A stretch of 50,019 nt of DNA from CAZVGZ01 sp964627605. GTDB taxonomy: Bacteria > Latescibacterota > MWCZ01 > CAZVGZ01. Made by a program: the position numbers and the translations under genes. Every line of letters starts with the position of its first letter. Within the stretch, counting starts at the first letter, position 1. Positions 8,200 through 18,296 of the stretch are shown piece after piece. The notes under the pieces are model-generated. The model saw only the letters and a list, made by a program, of their open reading frames with translations. It was not told the origin of the DNA and ran no database searches. The DNA lies in assembly GCA_964627605.1 (NCBI GenBank), contig CAZVGZ010000026.1:1-50019 (forward strand), given 5' to 3'.

Positions 8200-9216
8200 T
8201 TATTCTTTTGCCATCGTCAGAGCATCCAGAAGCCATCGAACCGCCAAGTCGGTTGGGAAAACATGCGCGCCGTCATGTTCGACAAATCCCAGCGCATCGG
8301 AGCAACCCATCCTGGTATAGACATCTTCGAGAATCGACCTGATTTGCGCTACGTCCTCGGTGTTGAGAAGCGGGTCGGCGGTGCCATAGACATGGCAACT
8401 CGGCTTAGGCGCGATCAGCGCCAACACCTCCCCAACATCTCCATATCTCAATATCCCAGGGAAAAACTGCGCCCCGCACGATTTCATCTTAAGGGAGCGC
8501 TCCTCAAAAAGGTTGAGACATCCCGCCGTAACTGCGGTCTTGATCCGATGGTCCATCGCCGCCAGATACATCGTCATCCTGCCGCCGAACGATAACCCGA
8601 CGCAGCCTATCCTGTCGTGGTCCACTTCGTCACGGGTCATCAGATAGTCCAGTGTCGCCTCTCCGTCCGAAATCATCAGCGACAGAAGGTCAACACCCCA
8701 CATCTGTCCAGCGACAAAAGCCACATTGCACTTGTCACGGCCATCGCCGATCACGCCTTCATCTTCAACTCGCTCGCCCCATCCCAACCAGTCAGGCGTG
8801 ATGGTCACAAAACCCGCTCGGACAAAATCTAACGCGTACGCTTCGCTTTTGGGGGTGGAATCCGATGTGCCGGTGACGTTGGACCTACCATCAGACGTGT
8901 GCCCATGGAGGCAGAGCAGAGCGGGTCTCTTTTCGCCGGGTTCCAGTCCCAAAGGAACGAGCATATCCGCAGCCACTCGCACACCAACCACCGAATCAAA
9001 ATAAACCCGTTCGCGGACGTGATCCTCCTCCTTTACCACATCATCGACATGAACCTTTAGCGGAACCCTCGCAATCTCTGGCCCGCGCAGATCGGCAAGC
9101 GCATTTCTGAACGCTGCGCGCCAAGCATCAAGGTCCTCACCGTCGTAAGGCAGTGAGGGCCTGGCACTCTGAGCGTATTCAGCCAGGAACTCACTGAATG
9201 GGTATGCTCTATTCAT
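8200..9216 (-). CDS. Alpha/beta hydrolase (acetylxylan-esterase / dienelactone-hydrolase-like)
   Basis: A cytoplasmic-looking serine hydrolase of 338 residues, probably an esterase. Motifs, numbered from the alternative ATG at 9222: oxyanion-side LCLHGHTSDGRSN (about 104-115), nucleophile elbow GLSFGG with Ser211, acid in GTADPLLNTED (Asp283), and His320 in HDGAHVFP. The triad is therefore complete. I chose ATG 9216 over 9222 because AGGAAG lies 8 nt before it but only 2 nt before the first ATG. No signal peptide is seen. Proteins of this type are common in carbohydrate- or organic-ester-using bacteria. The substrate is unknown, and no polysaccharide-degrading genes lie beside it. Confidence 0.85.
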   Translation of the reverse strand: MNRAYPFSEFLAEYAQSARPSLPYDGEDLDAWRAAFRNALADLRGPEIARVPLKVHVDDVVKEEDHVRERVYFDSVVGVRVAADMLVPLGLEPGEKRPALLCLHGHTSDGRSNVTGTSDSTPKSEAYALDFVRAGFVTITPDWLGWGERVEDEGVIGDGRDKCNVAFVAGQMWGVDLLSLMISDGEATLDYLMTRDEVDHDRIGCVGLSFGGRMTMYLAAMDHRIKTAVTAGCLNLFEERSLKMKSCGAQFFPGILRYGDVGEVLALIAPKPSCHVYGTADPLLNTEDVAQIRSILEDVYTRMGCSDALGFVEHDGAHVFPTDLAVRWLLDALTMAKE

Positions 9217-9379
9217 GTTCATATCTTCCTGCGCACAAGATGCTGAGCAGACACAGGTAGCGGCTGCAAATCTGAATTGGACTGTCGATCAAGCATAAAT
9301 CCGATCCCGGTGCATCCCAATGAATCAGCTTCCCAAACTGTCCCAACCACCGCTTGCGATCACAATCGTAGAAACGCCC

Positions 9380-12300
9380 CTAGAACGTAGCCCGCATCTC
9401 AGTTCGCCCCTGGTGAACAGTGCGTCGTCCAGGAGTCTTTCTGCCGTCGTAGGTCATCTGCACAGTCAGATAGGTCGATAGTCGGAAATCGATATTTGCC
9501 GACCAACGCCAGTTCTGCCCATCGTCCATCCCGCCCAAAAGGTGGAGCGGCAGCGATGCACCTTCGGCTTTGTTCGTCGGGAAAACGCCACTCCACTCCG
9601 CTGATGCCCATATTCTGCCTTTGGTCGTCCAAGAACGCCTCAGATTTGGGGAAGCGCTGACAATCCACGCTGCAAGCTCCGAGTCAGGTTCTTTAGCCAC
9701 CGACGCATCAGCGACCGGATCAACCGCCCTTCCCAACTTCCCCTCAACGCCCATCTCCCAGTTGTGGTTCGGATGATAGCTCAGTCGCTGGGTTGTCTGG
9801 TGCAGCCGGGTGCTAAAATCAAACCGCCGCGTACCGCTTCTAGACTGCCGCCGGTAGACGTACTGCCCCTCCCACTCCAGACGACCAGCTCCATGGCGCG
9901 AACGTCTTCTTATTGAGTACTCCTTCAGCAGTCTAGATTCAGCTGTATCAGCCAGACCGGGAGCGCCACCGATCACGTCGGCACTAAAATCCTCGGTCGA
10001 TCGAAATCTGAGCCGCCACGACTGTTTGGGCGACGCTCGAAACAGATAAACATCCTGGCGCATATCAAGCAGACCGCGAACGGTGGGCGAACTGCCAAAT
10101 CGCCTGAATTTCCAAAACTTCGCTAAGTAGAGGTCTCTATTACGTGTACTGTCAGCCTCCTTCACACGTATGACCGACTCCGTTGAGATCGCCCTAAGCG
10201 CCCTTTTCAACAGCTTGGGAGGCCCAACCATCGGCTCGCCGCGAACTCGCCGACGGTTTTTTACAAACCTCATTTTGCCCAGTGTGACTATGGCGCGCAA
10301 ACTGGCGTCGAGCTGGACAGTCTCCCTCAACTCGCCAGTGGAGCCGTAAAAGAGGTCGTAGGTTCCCTCTGGTCTCCCAGATTCCACCTCCCTGTCAATA
10401 GATACCTCGGTGAGTATCGCTCTACTCGCCTCGTCGATGGGGACAAAACGTCCGTTTCCAGGGCCGACATAGCGGTAGACCCTAATCCGTCGGTCGGTGC
10501 GGTTGCTCGAAACCCGGTACTTTAGCTCACTTGTGACACTTTTTGTCGGGGTCGTGTGATGCAGGTCCACCTCCGCCACATCCACCACCGCACTCCTGGC
10601 ACCCATATCATAACGCCGGTTTCTTAGTGTATATCCGCCGCTGGCAGTGAGGCCACCCCAATCTCTGGTGGCGGCGCGATATGTTTGGGTGATGGAGCGC
10701 TGGTCCTCCTCCCAACCTTCACCGCCATCATTAAGCAGGTCATCCGTCCGATGTTCAACCGACGCCGACGCTGATATCGACTCAAATCCGACCGACGCCA
10801 GACCGCTTTCAGCCTCCAGATATCTTGTTCCCCTCTGCGACGTCATCGACCGCTCATACTCGGTTCGCAGAGACGGCTTGACCCTCCACACCACCGCGGA
10901 CACCGTTCCATCTCCTCGCCAAATATCGCGGTCTGTCCTGACCGAATCTCCTGTTACGCGGCCAACGTTCATATGTTCAACCGCCCCCCTGGCCTCCCAT
11001 CCCGACCTCGGCAGCGCCGAAAACCCTCCGGCCAGTCGATCAGATCGCACCGCCCCTGGTAGAGGCCAAGTTCCTTGCCTTAGCCAACCAACAGCCGGGC
11101 TAACGCGCAGCCACCCAACCGGATAGTAGCTCGCCAAACCTCGGATACTGTTCTCTTCACCTCGTTCCTCAGTAAGCCCGATTCCCCATCGCCTGGAGTC
11201 TTCGGTGTCCCTCGTGCGACTCATCGCAGCAAACCCACGGTCGATTTTTCGCCCCTCAATTCGCCCGGAAACTTCTCCCAAACCACCTATCCGCTTTCGA
11301 TCGAATACCGCCTGACCCTTGATGGCGCTCTGTTGATTGTCACTGTCGTCTATATTCGACCTGACGTTCGCGTCGACATCGCTCATCGCCATTTCTGTGC
11401 TCAGATGAATCCAAGGTGTCGGGCTCAGTCGGCCATCCACCACTCCGAGCCTATGCCGTTTGGGTAGCGGCAGTAACCTTTTTGGCGTGTGTGTACCCAA
11501 TCCCTCTCCGACAAACTGATAGACCACTTCCCCAAACTCTATACTTCTCACATACCCCCCCTCTCCAACCCCAACAGGATTGAACGCCACCGAATACTCT
11601 CCGCTTGCGGACTCAACATGAACGAACACGGAGTCAATGAGGTCATACGATCCAAGCGAATCCTCCACCCACCCATCTGTAGCAGCTCTAAGCGGGTCGT
11701 CTCCAGCAGACCGCAAAAGCGTTTGGTTTGTCTCGTCCATCGTGAAGAACAGGGGTTGTTGGGCCTGATCTGACTCCTGAATTAGCGTCACCCCCAACTC
11801 CGCTCTACCATCCAAAAAATCCCCTCGGGACGCCGCTGCTGCGGTGGTGTGGCTGTAAGCCTGATTGGCGAACTCGTAATCGGCTACGATCCGCATGTCG
11901 GTGGTGATAAGCCGCTTGCGGGTAAATGTGATCTCGCCTGCGCCGTAGTCGATGGTGTAGTCGTTGCTCTCTCCTCGCCTTAGCTGCCTGCCATCAATCC
12001 ACACCCGTTCGGTTCCAGCCAAAACAATCACACCGGGGTTGCCCATAGCATCCACGAACCTATAGGGCCCTCGATTGCCGTCGGTGGGCACAATCTCCAT
12101 GGTATGCAAAACACCCTCCGACGACGCTATCGCTAAAGTGCCTTCAAACCTCTCGTAGCCGATCCGCCCTGCCGCCCCCTCCAACCGTCGCTGGTAGCTG
12201 CCAAACTCCGTCCGGTCAAAATTGAGATCGTAATCGCCCAGTGTCGCCTGATAGTGCGGCGTGGTTATCTCGACCAAGACCCTGTCCAGCTCCTTTAGAT

Positions 12301-12976
12301 TCTCGGTATTGCCCTCCGGCTGAATCGGGAGATTTTGGTCGGACAGGATTGCCACGACCTCCACATCTTCAGCCAGGGTGCCGCTGACGCCCACCCGGAG
12401 CGCCTGCTTGAAGGCCATGTCACGATCGCTGCCCACATCGACCGAAAAAGTTTTGCTGCCACCGATCCTAAGGTCAGCACCTTCAGGCTTTCGGAAAGGC
12501 CGTGACACCCCAAGCAGCGGCCTGCTATAGGGTGCGGTTTCATCGCCTAAAACCGAATCGGCTGGTAGGATATCTGGTCGCTGATCCCACAGTATAGGCG
12601 CGTGGGATATAGGCAGCGACCGCCAGGTGATCCACAGACTGGAGCTTGGGAGGTCGTGCTGAGTTATATGGAGCCGATTGGTCAGGTAATCGACAGAAAA
12701 ATCGCGCTCGACCACCAACTTCACTGAGTCGGCGCGAACCTCAACGCTCCCGACCACGATAACCTCATCGCCAAGAAAGATGCCCAACGAGTCTGGACGG
12801 GCCGACAACGCGTGTGCGCCGACGACCACCACCCGCCCGTCGGCGGCGTGGACTGGTGGTGTCAGCAGGGCCGCCAAGACGAGCAGGCCATAACCACAAC
12901 TGCCCTTGAAGCCACAAGTTCGCCAATGGTCTGGTATTAGTCGCAATATCCTCATCTCAGTGTAAATTACCGCCAT
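9380..12976 (-). CDS. Giant outer-membrane beta-barrel protein (SprA-like motifs)
   Basis: About 1198 residues, beginning with a basic and then hydrophobic signal peptide (GYGLLVLAALLTPPVHA) and ending in Phe, a typical outer-membrane insertion end. The N-terminal 400 residues contain LSDQNLPIQPEGNTENLKEL, YQATLGDYDLNFDRTEF, NRGPYRFVDAMGNPGVIVLAG and GESNDYTIDYGAGEITFT. This cluster recalls the SprA/type-9-translocon family and related giant proteins of FCB bacteria. The remaining 800 residues are alternating strands rich in Trp, Tyr and Arg, as in a large barrel. ATG 12976 is a compromise: TTG 12994 and ATG 12955 are in frame and also possible. True SprA is about twice this length, so function in secretion is unproven. 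Confidence 0.7.
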   Translation of the reverse strand: MAVIYTEMRILRLIPDHWRTCGFKGSCGYGLLVLAALLTPPVHAADGRVVVVGAHALSARPDSLGIFLGDEVIVVGSVEVRADSVKLVVERDFSVDYLTNRLHITQHDLPSSSLWITWRSLPISHAPILWDQRPDILPADSVLGDETAPYSRPLLGVSRPFRKPEGADLRIGGSKTFSVDVGSDRDMAFKQALRVGVSGTLAEDVEVVAILSDQNLPIQPEGNTENLKELDRVLVEITTPHYQATLGDYDLNFDRTEFGSYQRRLEGAAGRIGYERFEGTLAIASSEGVLHTMEIVPTDGNRGPYRFVDAMGNPGVIVLAGTERVWIDGRQLRRGESNDYTIDYGAGEITFTRKRLITTDMRIVADYEFANQAYSHTTAAAASRGDFLDGRAELGVTLIQESDQAQQPLFFTMDETNQTLLRSAGDDPLRAATDGWVEDSLGSYDLIDSVFVHVESASGEYSVAFNPVGVGEGGYVRSIEFGEVVYQFVGEGLGTHTPKRLLPLPKRHRLGVVDGRLSPTPWIHLSTEMAMSDVDANVRSNIDDSDNQQSAIKGQAVFDRKRIGGLGEVSGRIEGRKIDRGFAAMSRTRDTEDSRRWGIGLTEERGEENSIRGLASYYPVGWLRVSPAVGWLRQGTWPLPGAVRSDRLAGGFSALPRSGWEARGAVEHMNVGRVTGDSVRTDRDIWRGDGTVSAVVWRVKPSLRTEYERSMTSQRGTRYLEAESGLASVGFESISASASVEHRTDDLLNDGGEGWEEDQRSITQTYRAATRDWGGLTASGGYTLRNRRYDMGARSAVVDVAEVDLHHTTPTKSVTSELKYRVSSNRTDRRIRVYRYVGPGNGRFVPIDEASRAILTEVSIDREVESGRPEGTYDLFYGSTGELRETVQLDASLRAIVTLGKMRFVKNRRRVRGEPMVGPPKLLKRALRAISTESVIRVKEADSTRNRDLYLAKFWKFRRFGSSPTVRGLLDMRQDVYLFRASPKQSWRLRFRSTEDFSADVIGGAPGLADTAESRLLKEYSIRRRSRHGAGRLEWEGQYVYRRQSRSGTRRFDFSTRLHQTTQRLSYHPNHNWEMGVEGKLGRAVDPVADASVAKEPDSELAAWIVSASPNLRRSWTTKGRIWASAEWSGVFPTNKAEGASLPLHLLGGMDDGQNWRWSANIDFRLSTYLTVQMTYDGRKTPGRRTVHQGRTEMRATF

Positions 12977-13006
12977 CGCGGGCTTAGAAGCCAACCGGCG
13001 TCTAAC

Positions 13007-13270
13007 TTATCTCAGATCGAGTACATGCGTTCGCTCCGACGGTGGAGCCGATGTGTCGCGATCTTTCCCGCGATTTTTTTTGACGAGCGCGTCGTTGCAG
13101 CTGGCGTCGGACAACGTTCTGATGTTCTGTACAGACCGCGAGCGCACCACATTTCCCTTGCTCACATTGAACTGCTGCCGACCATCGCCGGTAGCAGGGA
13201 CAATTTGTCCGACAATAGTCAAAATGTCACCAGATTCCGCCGTCCCGCTCAGGTCATTGCCGATTGACAA
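13007..13270 (-). CDS. Small hypothetical protein or gene remnant
   Basis: An 87-codon frame with a TTG start, ending 12 nt beyond the longest possible start of the giant outer-membrane protein and on the same strand. The middle part (SGDILTIVGQIVPATGDGRQ, then NVVRSRSVQNIRTLSD) looks protein-like, while the charged tail does not resemble anything known to me. There is no good ribosome-binding site. It could be a small gene co-transcribed with the downstream outer-membrane gene, or the 3' remnant of a larger gene, since an in-frame TAG lies just upstream. Low confidence. Confidence 0.25.
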   Translation of the reverse strand: MSIGNDLSGTAESGDILTIVGQIVPATGDGRQQFNVSKGNVVRSRSVQNIRTLSDASCNDALVKKNRGKDRDTSAPPSERTHVLDLR

Positions 13271-13616
13271 CCTCTTTTTCCGCTGGCAGGCAGGGATCTA
13301 CGTCTGACGCACCCGAAATCCGCGTCTCATTGGTCCAAAAATTGCTAAAACGAGTGAGTGGATTGATGAGCATTCCGTCCAAGATCAACCAACCTTTCCT
13401 GCTGCTGTGAAGGCTTCGCCAAACGGGTCTATAGCCCATCAGAACACATTCGGACCCAGCGGATTTTGTCGCTATCTGTCTTGCCCAAACACCGCAAAAA
13501 AAAAACCTGTAAAAAAGGACGCACGCATATGCTTGACATAGTCGCAGAGCCTTCTATCTTCAACAGCGATAAAAGGGACCACTTATGTCCGATTTGTGTT
13601 TTCGCAGGAGCTAGCT
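13271..13616. other. Intergenic region upstream of the respiratory cluster
   Basis: 346 nt between the minus-strand block and the nar genes. It contains an A-rich stretch (13494-13506), a second A6 run at 13511 and a promoter-like pair described separately. I searched by eye for an FNR/DNR-type dyad (TTGAT-N4-ATCAA) and found none with correct spacing. A TTGAT near 13361 and an ATCAA near 13385 are too far apart. Short ORFs here look random. Confidence 0.5.
13533..13560 (+). promoter_or_regulatory. Putative sigma-70-type promoter for the nar-act cluster
   Basis: TTGACA at 13533-13538 (6/6 to the -35 consensus), a 16-nt spacer, and TATCTT at 13555-13560 (4/6 to the -10 consensus). It lies 57 nt before the chosen narC start, and the A-tract upstream could act as an UP element. 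This is a pattern match only. Confidence 0.45.
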
Positions 13617-14684
13617 TTGGATAAAACAGACCGGCATAGACCTCTTCAGGCAGTCGCCGCGACCAAAAACCAGCACAGCGGGATATCGGACAAAACTATG
13701 GCTATAAACGATGGCTTATTTGTCGCAGGCGTAGCCGCTCGTATCAGTGGCAAGATGGGCGAGAGTGTCCTCAACCTCGGCGCGAGTCTGGCGCTGATGT
13801 TTATTCTGTCGATTATGGGTGCGTCCGATATTTCAGCGCAGGCAGAAAGCGCCGATACCTTGACAGCGGCGCAGGACTCATCTGCGGTGGACGCCGAAGC
13901 AACTTTGGGTCCTCCTGTGGCAACCGTAGAATTGTATGCAGCCAAATGTGCTTCGTGCCATACGGTCGGTGGCGGCGTCAGGGTTGGTCCAGACCTCAAA
14001 GACGCCCACACCCGCAGAGACCGTGATTGGCTGACTCGCATGATTGGCGACCCAAACTCAATGCTTGGGACCGATCCTGATGCCCGCGCGTTGCTAGCTG
14101 AGTTCAACGGCGTGAAGATGCCAGATTTAGGACTTAGCGATGAAGATATTCAGAGCCTTATCGATCTGATCGAAAAGTGCTCTCTTGAGGCGTGTGATCT
14201 AAGAGGCAAGTTCACCCCTGTCACCGACGCCACAGACGATGATGTCAGAAGAGGTGCCGATCTGTTCTTGGGCATATTGCTCCAGGAATCCGGTGGGCCT
14301 GCGTGCATTGCATGCCACACGGTTGTTGGCGCTTCGACATCGGCACCAGGTGGCATCCTCGCCAAAGACTTGACAAACGTATTTGCCCGCTTGGGCGATG
14401 AGGGTTTAGACGCATCCATTCGCAACCCGGCATTTCTTCTGATGAACAAGATTTTTTCGGAGAAACCGCTTACGACGGATGAGGCATTCGCATTGAGGGC
14501 TTATTTGTATCAGGCCAACCGAGGGGCGTTGGCGAACTACGGACAAACCAAAGATTCTTTCAGTGTGCCGCTCGCCGGAGCTATCGGCGCGGCTATCGCG
14601 CTACTACTGCTGAACGCAGTGTGGTCGCGACGGCTTAGAGGCGCACGAGAACTCATCCTTAATGGAAGAGGAACAGACGGGTGA
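13617..14684 (+). CDS. narC: Di-heme cytochrome c of the nitrate reductase cluster (NarC-like)
   Basis: Membrane-anchored cytochrome c, probably exposed to the periplasm. A signal or anchor segment (LGASLALMFILSIMGA, about residues 55-70) is followed by two heme-binding motifs, CASCH near residue 111 and CIACH near residue 230. Candidate distal Met ligands are in VKMPDLGLS and in the second half. A C-terminal membrane helix (PLAGAIGAAIALLLLNAVW) comes last. The start is TTG 13617, because AGGAG lies 6 nt upstream; GTG 13596 and ATG 13698 are in frame. It overlaps narG by 4 nt. In Thermus the nar operon also begins with a cytochrome c gene (narC) needed for active nitrate reductase, so an electron-transfer and assembly role is inferred. 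Confidence 0.8.
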   Translation: MDKTDRHRPLQAVAATKNQHSGISDKTMAINDGLFVAGVAARISGKMGESVLNLGASLALMFILSIMGASDISAQAESADTLTAAQDSSAVDAEATLGPPVATVELYAAKCASCHTVGGGVRVGPDLKDAHTRRDRDWLTRMIGDPNSMLGTDPDARALLAEFNGVKMPDLGLSDEDIQSLIDLIEKCSLEACDLRGKFTPVTDATDDDVRRGADLFLGILLQESGGPACIACHTVVGASTSAPGGILAKDLTNVFARLGDEGLDASIRNPAFLLMNKIFSEKPLTTDEAFALRAYLYQANRGALANYGQTKDSFSVPLAGAIGAAIALLLLNAVWSRRLRGARELILNGRGTDG

Positions 14685-17600
14685 AGTGGATCAAAGATCT
14701 GGTCAGCCCAAAAACCCGGGCGTGGGAAGAGTTCTACCGCAATCGTTGGCAGCACGACAAGGTTGTGAGGTCCACCCACGGAGTTAACTGCACCGGCGGC
14801 TGTTCCTGGAACATATACGTAAAAGAGGGTATAGTCACCTGGGAGATGCAGGCCTACGACTATCCCAAACTCGAAGGCGATCTGCCTCCATACGAGCCCC
14901 GCGGATGTCAGCGCGGCATCTCGTTCTCGTGGTACCTCTACAGCCCGCTACGGATAAAATATCCCTACATGCGCGGCGTTCTCCTGGACATCTGGCGTCG
15001 GGCTAAAGCCACCCACGACGATCCGGTAGAGGCGTGGGCGAGTATTCAGGCCGACCCAGAATTAAGGGGACGGTACCAGCGTGCGCGGGGCAAGGGCGGT
15101 TTTCGTCGTGTAACCCACGAAGAGGCCAACGAACTGATGGCCGCTTCCAACATCTACACCGCTAAGAGTCACGGCCCCGACCGGATTGTCGGATTCTCTC
15201 CTATCCCTGCAATGTCTCAGCTCAGCTATGCCGCTGGAGCGCGGATGTTGCAGTTGATGGGCGGCGTATGCCTCTCGTTCTACGATTGGTACTGCGATCT
15301 GCCTCCAGCGTCGCCAGAGATTTGGGGCGAACAGACCGACGTTGCAGAATCAGCTGACTGGTACAACTCCAAAATGATCGCGGTCATGGGCTCGAACCTG
15401 AACATGACCCGCACACCGGACTGCCACTATATAGCTGAGAGTCGCCACAACGGCACGAAACTGGTGGTTTTCTCGCCAGACGCCTCACAGGTCAGCAAAT
15501 ATGCCGATCAGTGGGTGGCTATAAACGCTGGACAGGACGGTGCGTTCTGGATGGCGGTGGGGCATGTGCTTCTGAAAGAGTACCATGTCGAGAATCCGCG
15601 TCAGTCTTTCCAAGACTACATTCGCCAGTATACCGACGCTCCCTATCTGGTGCAGTTGGACAGATCCAAGAACAGATATCGCGCTGGACGTCTTCTGCGT
15701 GCCAACGCGATATCGCGCTACGCGGACCAGGAGAACGGCGACTGGAAATTCCTCATTCTCGACGAGACCACTGGCGAGCCACGTATGCCTGGCGGCAGCG
15801 TTGGCCATCGCTGGGGTGAGGAGCCTGGCCAGTGGAACCTCAAGCCCGAAGACCCCACAACAGGCGAGGCGATCGCTCCGGCCCTCAGCGTCCTTGAAGG
15901 ACGCGACGAGGTGCTTCAGGTAGAGTTTGAAGAGTATGACGGCGACAGTGTTTCCCTCAGGGGAGTGCCCGCCAAAAAGGTCAAAACCTCCGAAGGCGAG
16001 GTGTTGGTAACAACAGCGCTAGATCTTCTGATGGCCCGCTACGGCGTCGGTCGTGGTCTCAATGGTGACTATCCAGCTGACTACGACGATGCAAGCTCAT
16101 CATATACCCCAGCATGGCAGGAGCGATGGTCAGGAATCGACCGCGCCACAGTGTTGGACTTCGCCAGAGAGTGGGCAAACACCGCTGAAACCACCGACGG
16201 CAAGTGCTGCATTATCATCGGTGCAGGCATCAATCACTGGTACCACAACAACCTGATGTACCGCTCCGGTATTGTCGCACTTATGCTCACTGGTTGTGTC
16301 GGAAAGAACGGCGGCGGACTCAATCACTACGTTGGGCAGGAAAAACTCGCGCCGATGGCTCCGTGGTCTTTCATGGCATTCGCCCGCGACTGGGCAGGGC
16401 CTCCAAGACTTCAAAACGCGCCGTCGTGGCACTATATGCATAGTGACCAGTGGCGCTACGAAGCCGAATTCACAGAGTACCATCCGGTGCCTGAAGGTGC
16501 TTCGCTCGCCCAGGGACACACCGCCGACCTCCAGGTAAAAGCGGTCCACAACGGTTGGCTTCCGTTCTATCCGCAGTTCAATGAAAACAGCCTGGATGTT
16601 GTCAAAAAGGCGCGTGAAGCTGGGGCTACGACAGACGAAGAGGTGATCGCTCACGTCATCGAACGACTAAAGAGCGGCGATCTTGAGTTTGCAGTAGAAG
16701 ACCCTGACGCCCCTGAGAACTGGCCCAGAGTCTGGTACATCTGGCGCGGCAACGCACTTATGTCCAGCGCCAAAGGACACGAATACTTTCTCAAACACTA
16801 TCTGGGCACCCACCACAACGCCATTGCCGACGAGCGCGCAGAAGGTGTTGTCAAAGACGTCAAATGGCGCGACGCCCCAGAGGGCAAGTTCGACCTCATC
16901 GTCGATCTCAATTTCAGAATGGACACCTCGGCGCTCTATTCTGATATAGTCCTCCCAGCGGCAACGTGGTACGAGAAAGACGATCTCAACTCCACTGATA
17001 TGCACTCGTTCATACATCCGCTTTCTGAGGCAGTGCCCCCAGCGTGGGAATCTCGTTCGGACTGGGACCTGTTCAGGTCGGTGGCGGAAAAAACCGGCGA
17101 ACTGGCGGCACGCCACTTCCCGGAACCTGTGGACGATTTGGTACTAAGCGCTCTGGCGCACGATTCTCCAGCCGAGATATCGCAGATGGAGATCAAGGAC
17201 TGGATGAACGGCGAGTGCGAAGCTATCCCTGGGAAAACGATGCCTGGGATGGCTATCGTCAAGCGTGACTACCGCCATCTCCTAGAAAGGTTCGTCTCAC
17301 TGGGCGAGAGTGCCAAAAAGCTCGGTGCCCACGGCATCCAGATGGACGTCACCGATTTCTACGACGAGATGCTGGTCGATGGCCCCACCGAAGAGTTTGA
17401 CGGGAAGACCTATCCGTCGATCAGGGAGGCGTCTTATGGTGCCGACGCGATCCTCAAGTTGGCTCCTGAGACCAACGGCGAGATCGCATGGCGGGGCTAC
17501 AAGTTCCTTGAGGGTAAAACCGGTGTGCCGCTGACCCATTTGGCTGACGGTGTCCGTGCTTCAAGAGTGAATCTGGCCGACCTCCAGGCACAGCCCAGAC

Positions 17601-18280
17601 GCATCCTAAACAGCCCCTGTTGGTCAGGACTGGTCACAGGTGGCCGCGCCTACTCAGCGTTCACCATGCAGATCGAAGAGTTGACCCCATGGCGGACACT
17701 CACCGGTCGGCAGCATTTCTATCTTGATCACCAGGGCTACCTCGACTTTGGCGAGCATCTGCCCACATACAAGCCGGTGCCGTTGCCTGCTCAGTTTGGC
17801 GATCTAAGGCAGAGCCCAGAAGATGGGTTGATGCTCAACTACCTGACACCCCACGGCAAGTGGCACATTCACTCCACCTTTGGCGACAACCATCGGATGC
17901 TAACGCTTTCGAGGGGTATGGAGCCTGTCTGGATTAACAATGACGATGCCGACGAGATCGGCATCGTTGACAACGACTGGGTAGAGGTCCACAACGACCA
18001 CGGTGTCGTCTGCACACGAGCGGTGGTATCGCATCGCCTGCCCAGGGGCATCTGCATCATCTACCACTCGCCTGAACGCACCATCGGTGTGCCCAAATCG
18101 CCGCTTCGCGGTGGGCGCAGAGCCGGTGGACACAACAGCTTGACGCGTGTCAGACTCAAACCGTCACTCATGATCGGCGGCTACGGACAGTTCACCTATC
18201 ACTTCAACTACTGGGGTCCGACAGGGGTCAATCGCGACACCTTCGTCAGGATTCGCAAACTCGACAATCCCGAGATATAG
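14681..18280 (+). CDS. narG: Respiratory nitrate reductase alpha subunit
   Basis: Catalytic Mo-bisPGD subunit of membrane-bound nitrate reductase (1199 aa; the E. coli protein is slightly longer). The FS0 cluster ligands are present: HGVNCTGGCSW followed by RGCQRG. The block CDLPPASPEIWGEQTDVAESADWYNS contains the Asp expected to bind molybdenum. No Tat signal is seen, so the subunit should face the cytoplasm as in E. coli. The start is GTG 14681 inside the end of narC. It ends with TAG 16 nt before narH. A cytoplasmic-type nitrite oxidoreductase (NxrA) is closely related and cannot be fully excluded from sequence alone, but the gene order matches nitrate reductases. Confidence 0.97.
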   Translation: MKWIKDLVSPKTRAWEEFYRNRWQHDKVVRSTHGVNCTGGCSWNIYVKEGIVTWEMQAYDYPKLEGDLPPYEPRGCQRGISFSWYLYSPLRIKYPYMRGVLLDIWRRAKATHDDPVEAWASIQADPELRGRYQRARGKGGFRRVTHEEANELMAASNIYTAKSHGPDRIVGFSPIPAMSQLSYAAGARMLQLMGGVCLSFYDWYCDLPPASPEIWGEQTDVAESADWYNSKMIAVMGSNLNMTRTPDCHYIAESRHNGTKLVVFSPDASQVSKYADQWVAINAGQDGAFWMAVGHVLLKEYHVENPRQSFQDYIRQYTDAPYLVQLDRSKNRYRAGRLLRANAISRYADQENGDWKFLILDETTGEPRMPGGSVGHRWGEEPGQWNLKPEDPTTGEAIAPALSVLEGRDEVLQVEFEEYDGDSVSLRGVPAKKVKTSEGEVLVTTALDLLMARYGVGRGLNGDYPADYDDASSSYTPAWQERWSGIDRATVLDFAREWANTAETTDGKCCIIIGAGINHWYHNNLMYRSGIVALMLTGCVGKNGGGLNHYVGQEKLAPMAPWSFMAFARDWAGPPRLQNAPSWHYMHSDQWRYEAEFTEYHPVPEGASLAQGHTADLQVKAVHNGWLPFYPQFNENSLDVVKKAREAGATTDEEVIAHVIERLKSGDLEFAVEDPDAPENWPRVWYIWRGNALMSSAKGHEYFLKHYLGTHHNAIADERAEGVVKDVKWRDAPEGKFDLIVDLNFRMDTSALYSDIVLPAATWYEKDDLNSTDMHSFIHPLSEAVPPAWESRSDWDLFRSVAEKTGELAARHFPEPVDDLVLSALAHDSPAEISQMEIKDWMNGECEAIPGKTMPGMAIVKRDYRHLLERFVSLGESAKKLGAHGIQMDVTDFYDEMLVDGPTEEFDGKTYPSIREASYGADAILKLAPETNGEIAWRGYKFLEGKTGVPLTHLADGVRASRVNLADLQAQPRRILNSPCWSGLVTGGRAYSAFTMQIEELTPWRTLTGRQHFYLDHQGYLDFGEHLPTYKPVPLPAQFGDLRQSPEDGLMLNYLTPHGKWHIHSTFGDNHRMLTLSRGMEPVWINNDDADEIGIVDNDWVEVHNDHGVVCTRAVVSHRLPRGICIIYHSPERTIGVPKSPLRGGRRAGGHNSLTRVRLKPSLMIGGYGQFTYHFNYWGPTGVNRDTFVRIRKLDNPEI

Positions 18281-18296
18281 GGCGAGCGAGGACATA

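Noticed and set aside
13340..13600. FNR/DNR-type operator upstream of narC
   Set aside because: Half-sites TTGAT and ATCAA occur but are more than 10 nt too far apart for the dimer site.
14681..18280. Long antisense and alternative frames within narG
   Set aside because: Frames up to 174 codons occur on both strands, but they lack ribosome-binding sites and known motifs and are shadows of a GC-rich, strongly biased gene.
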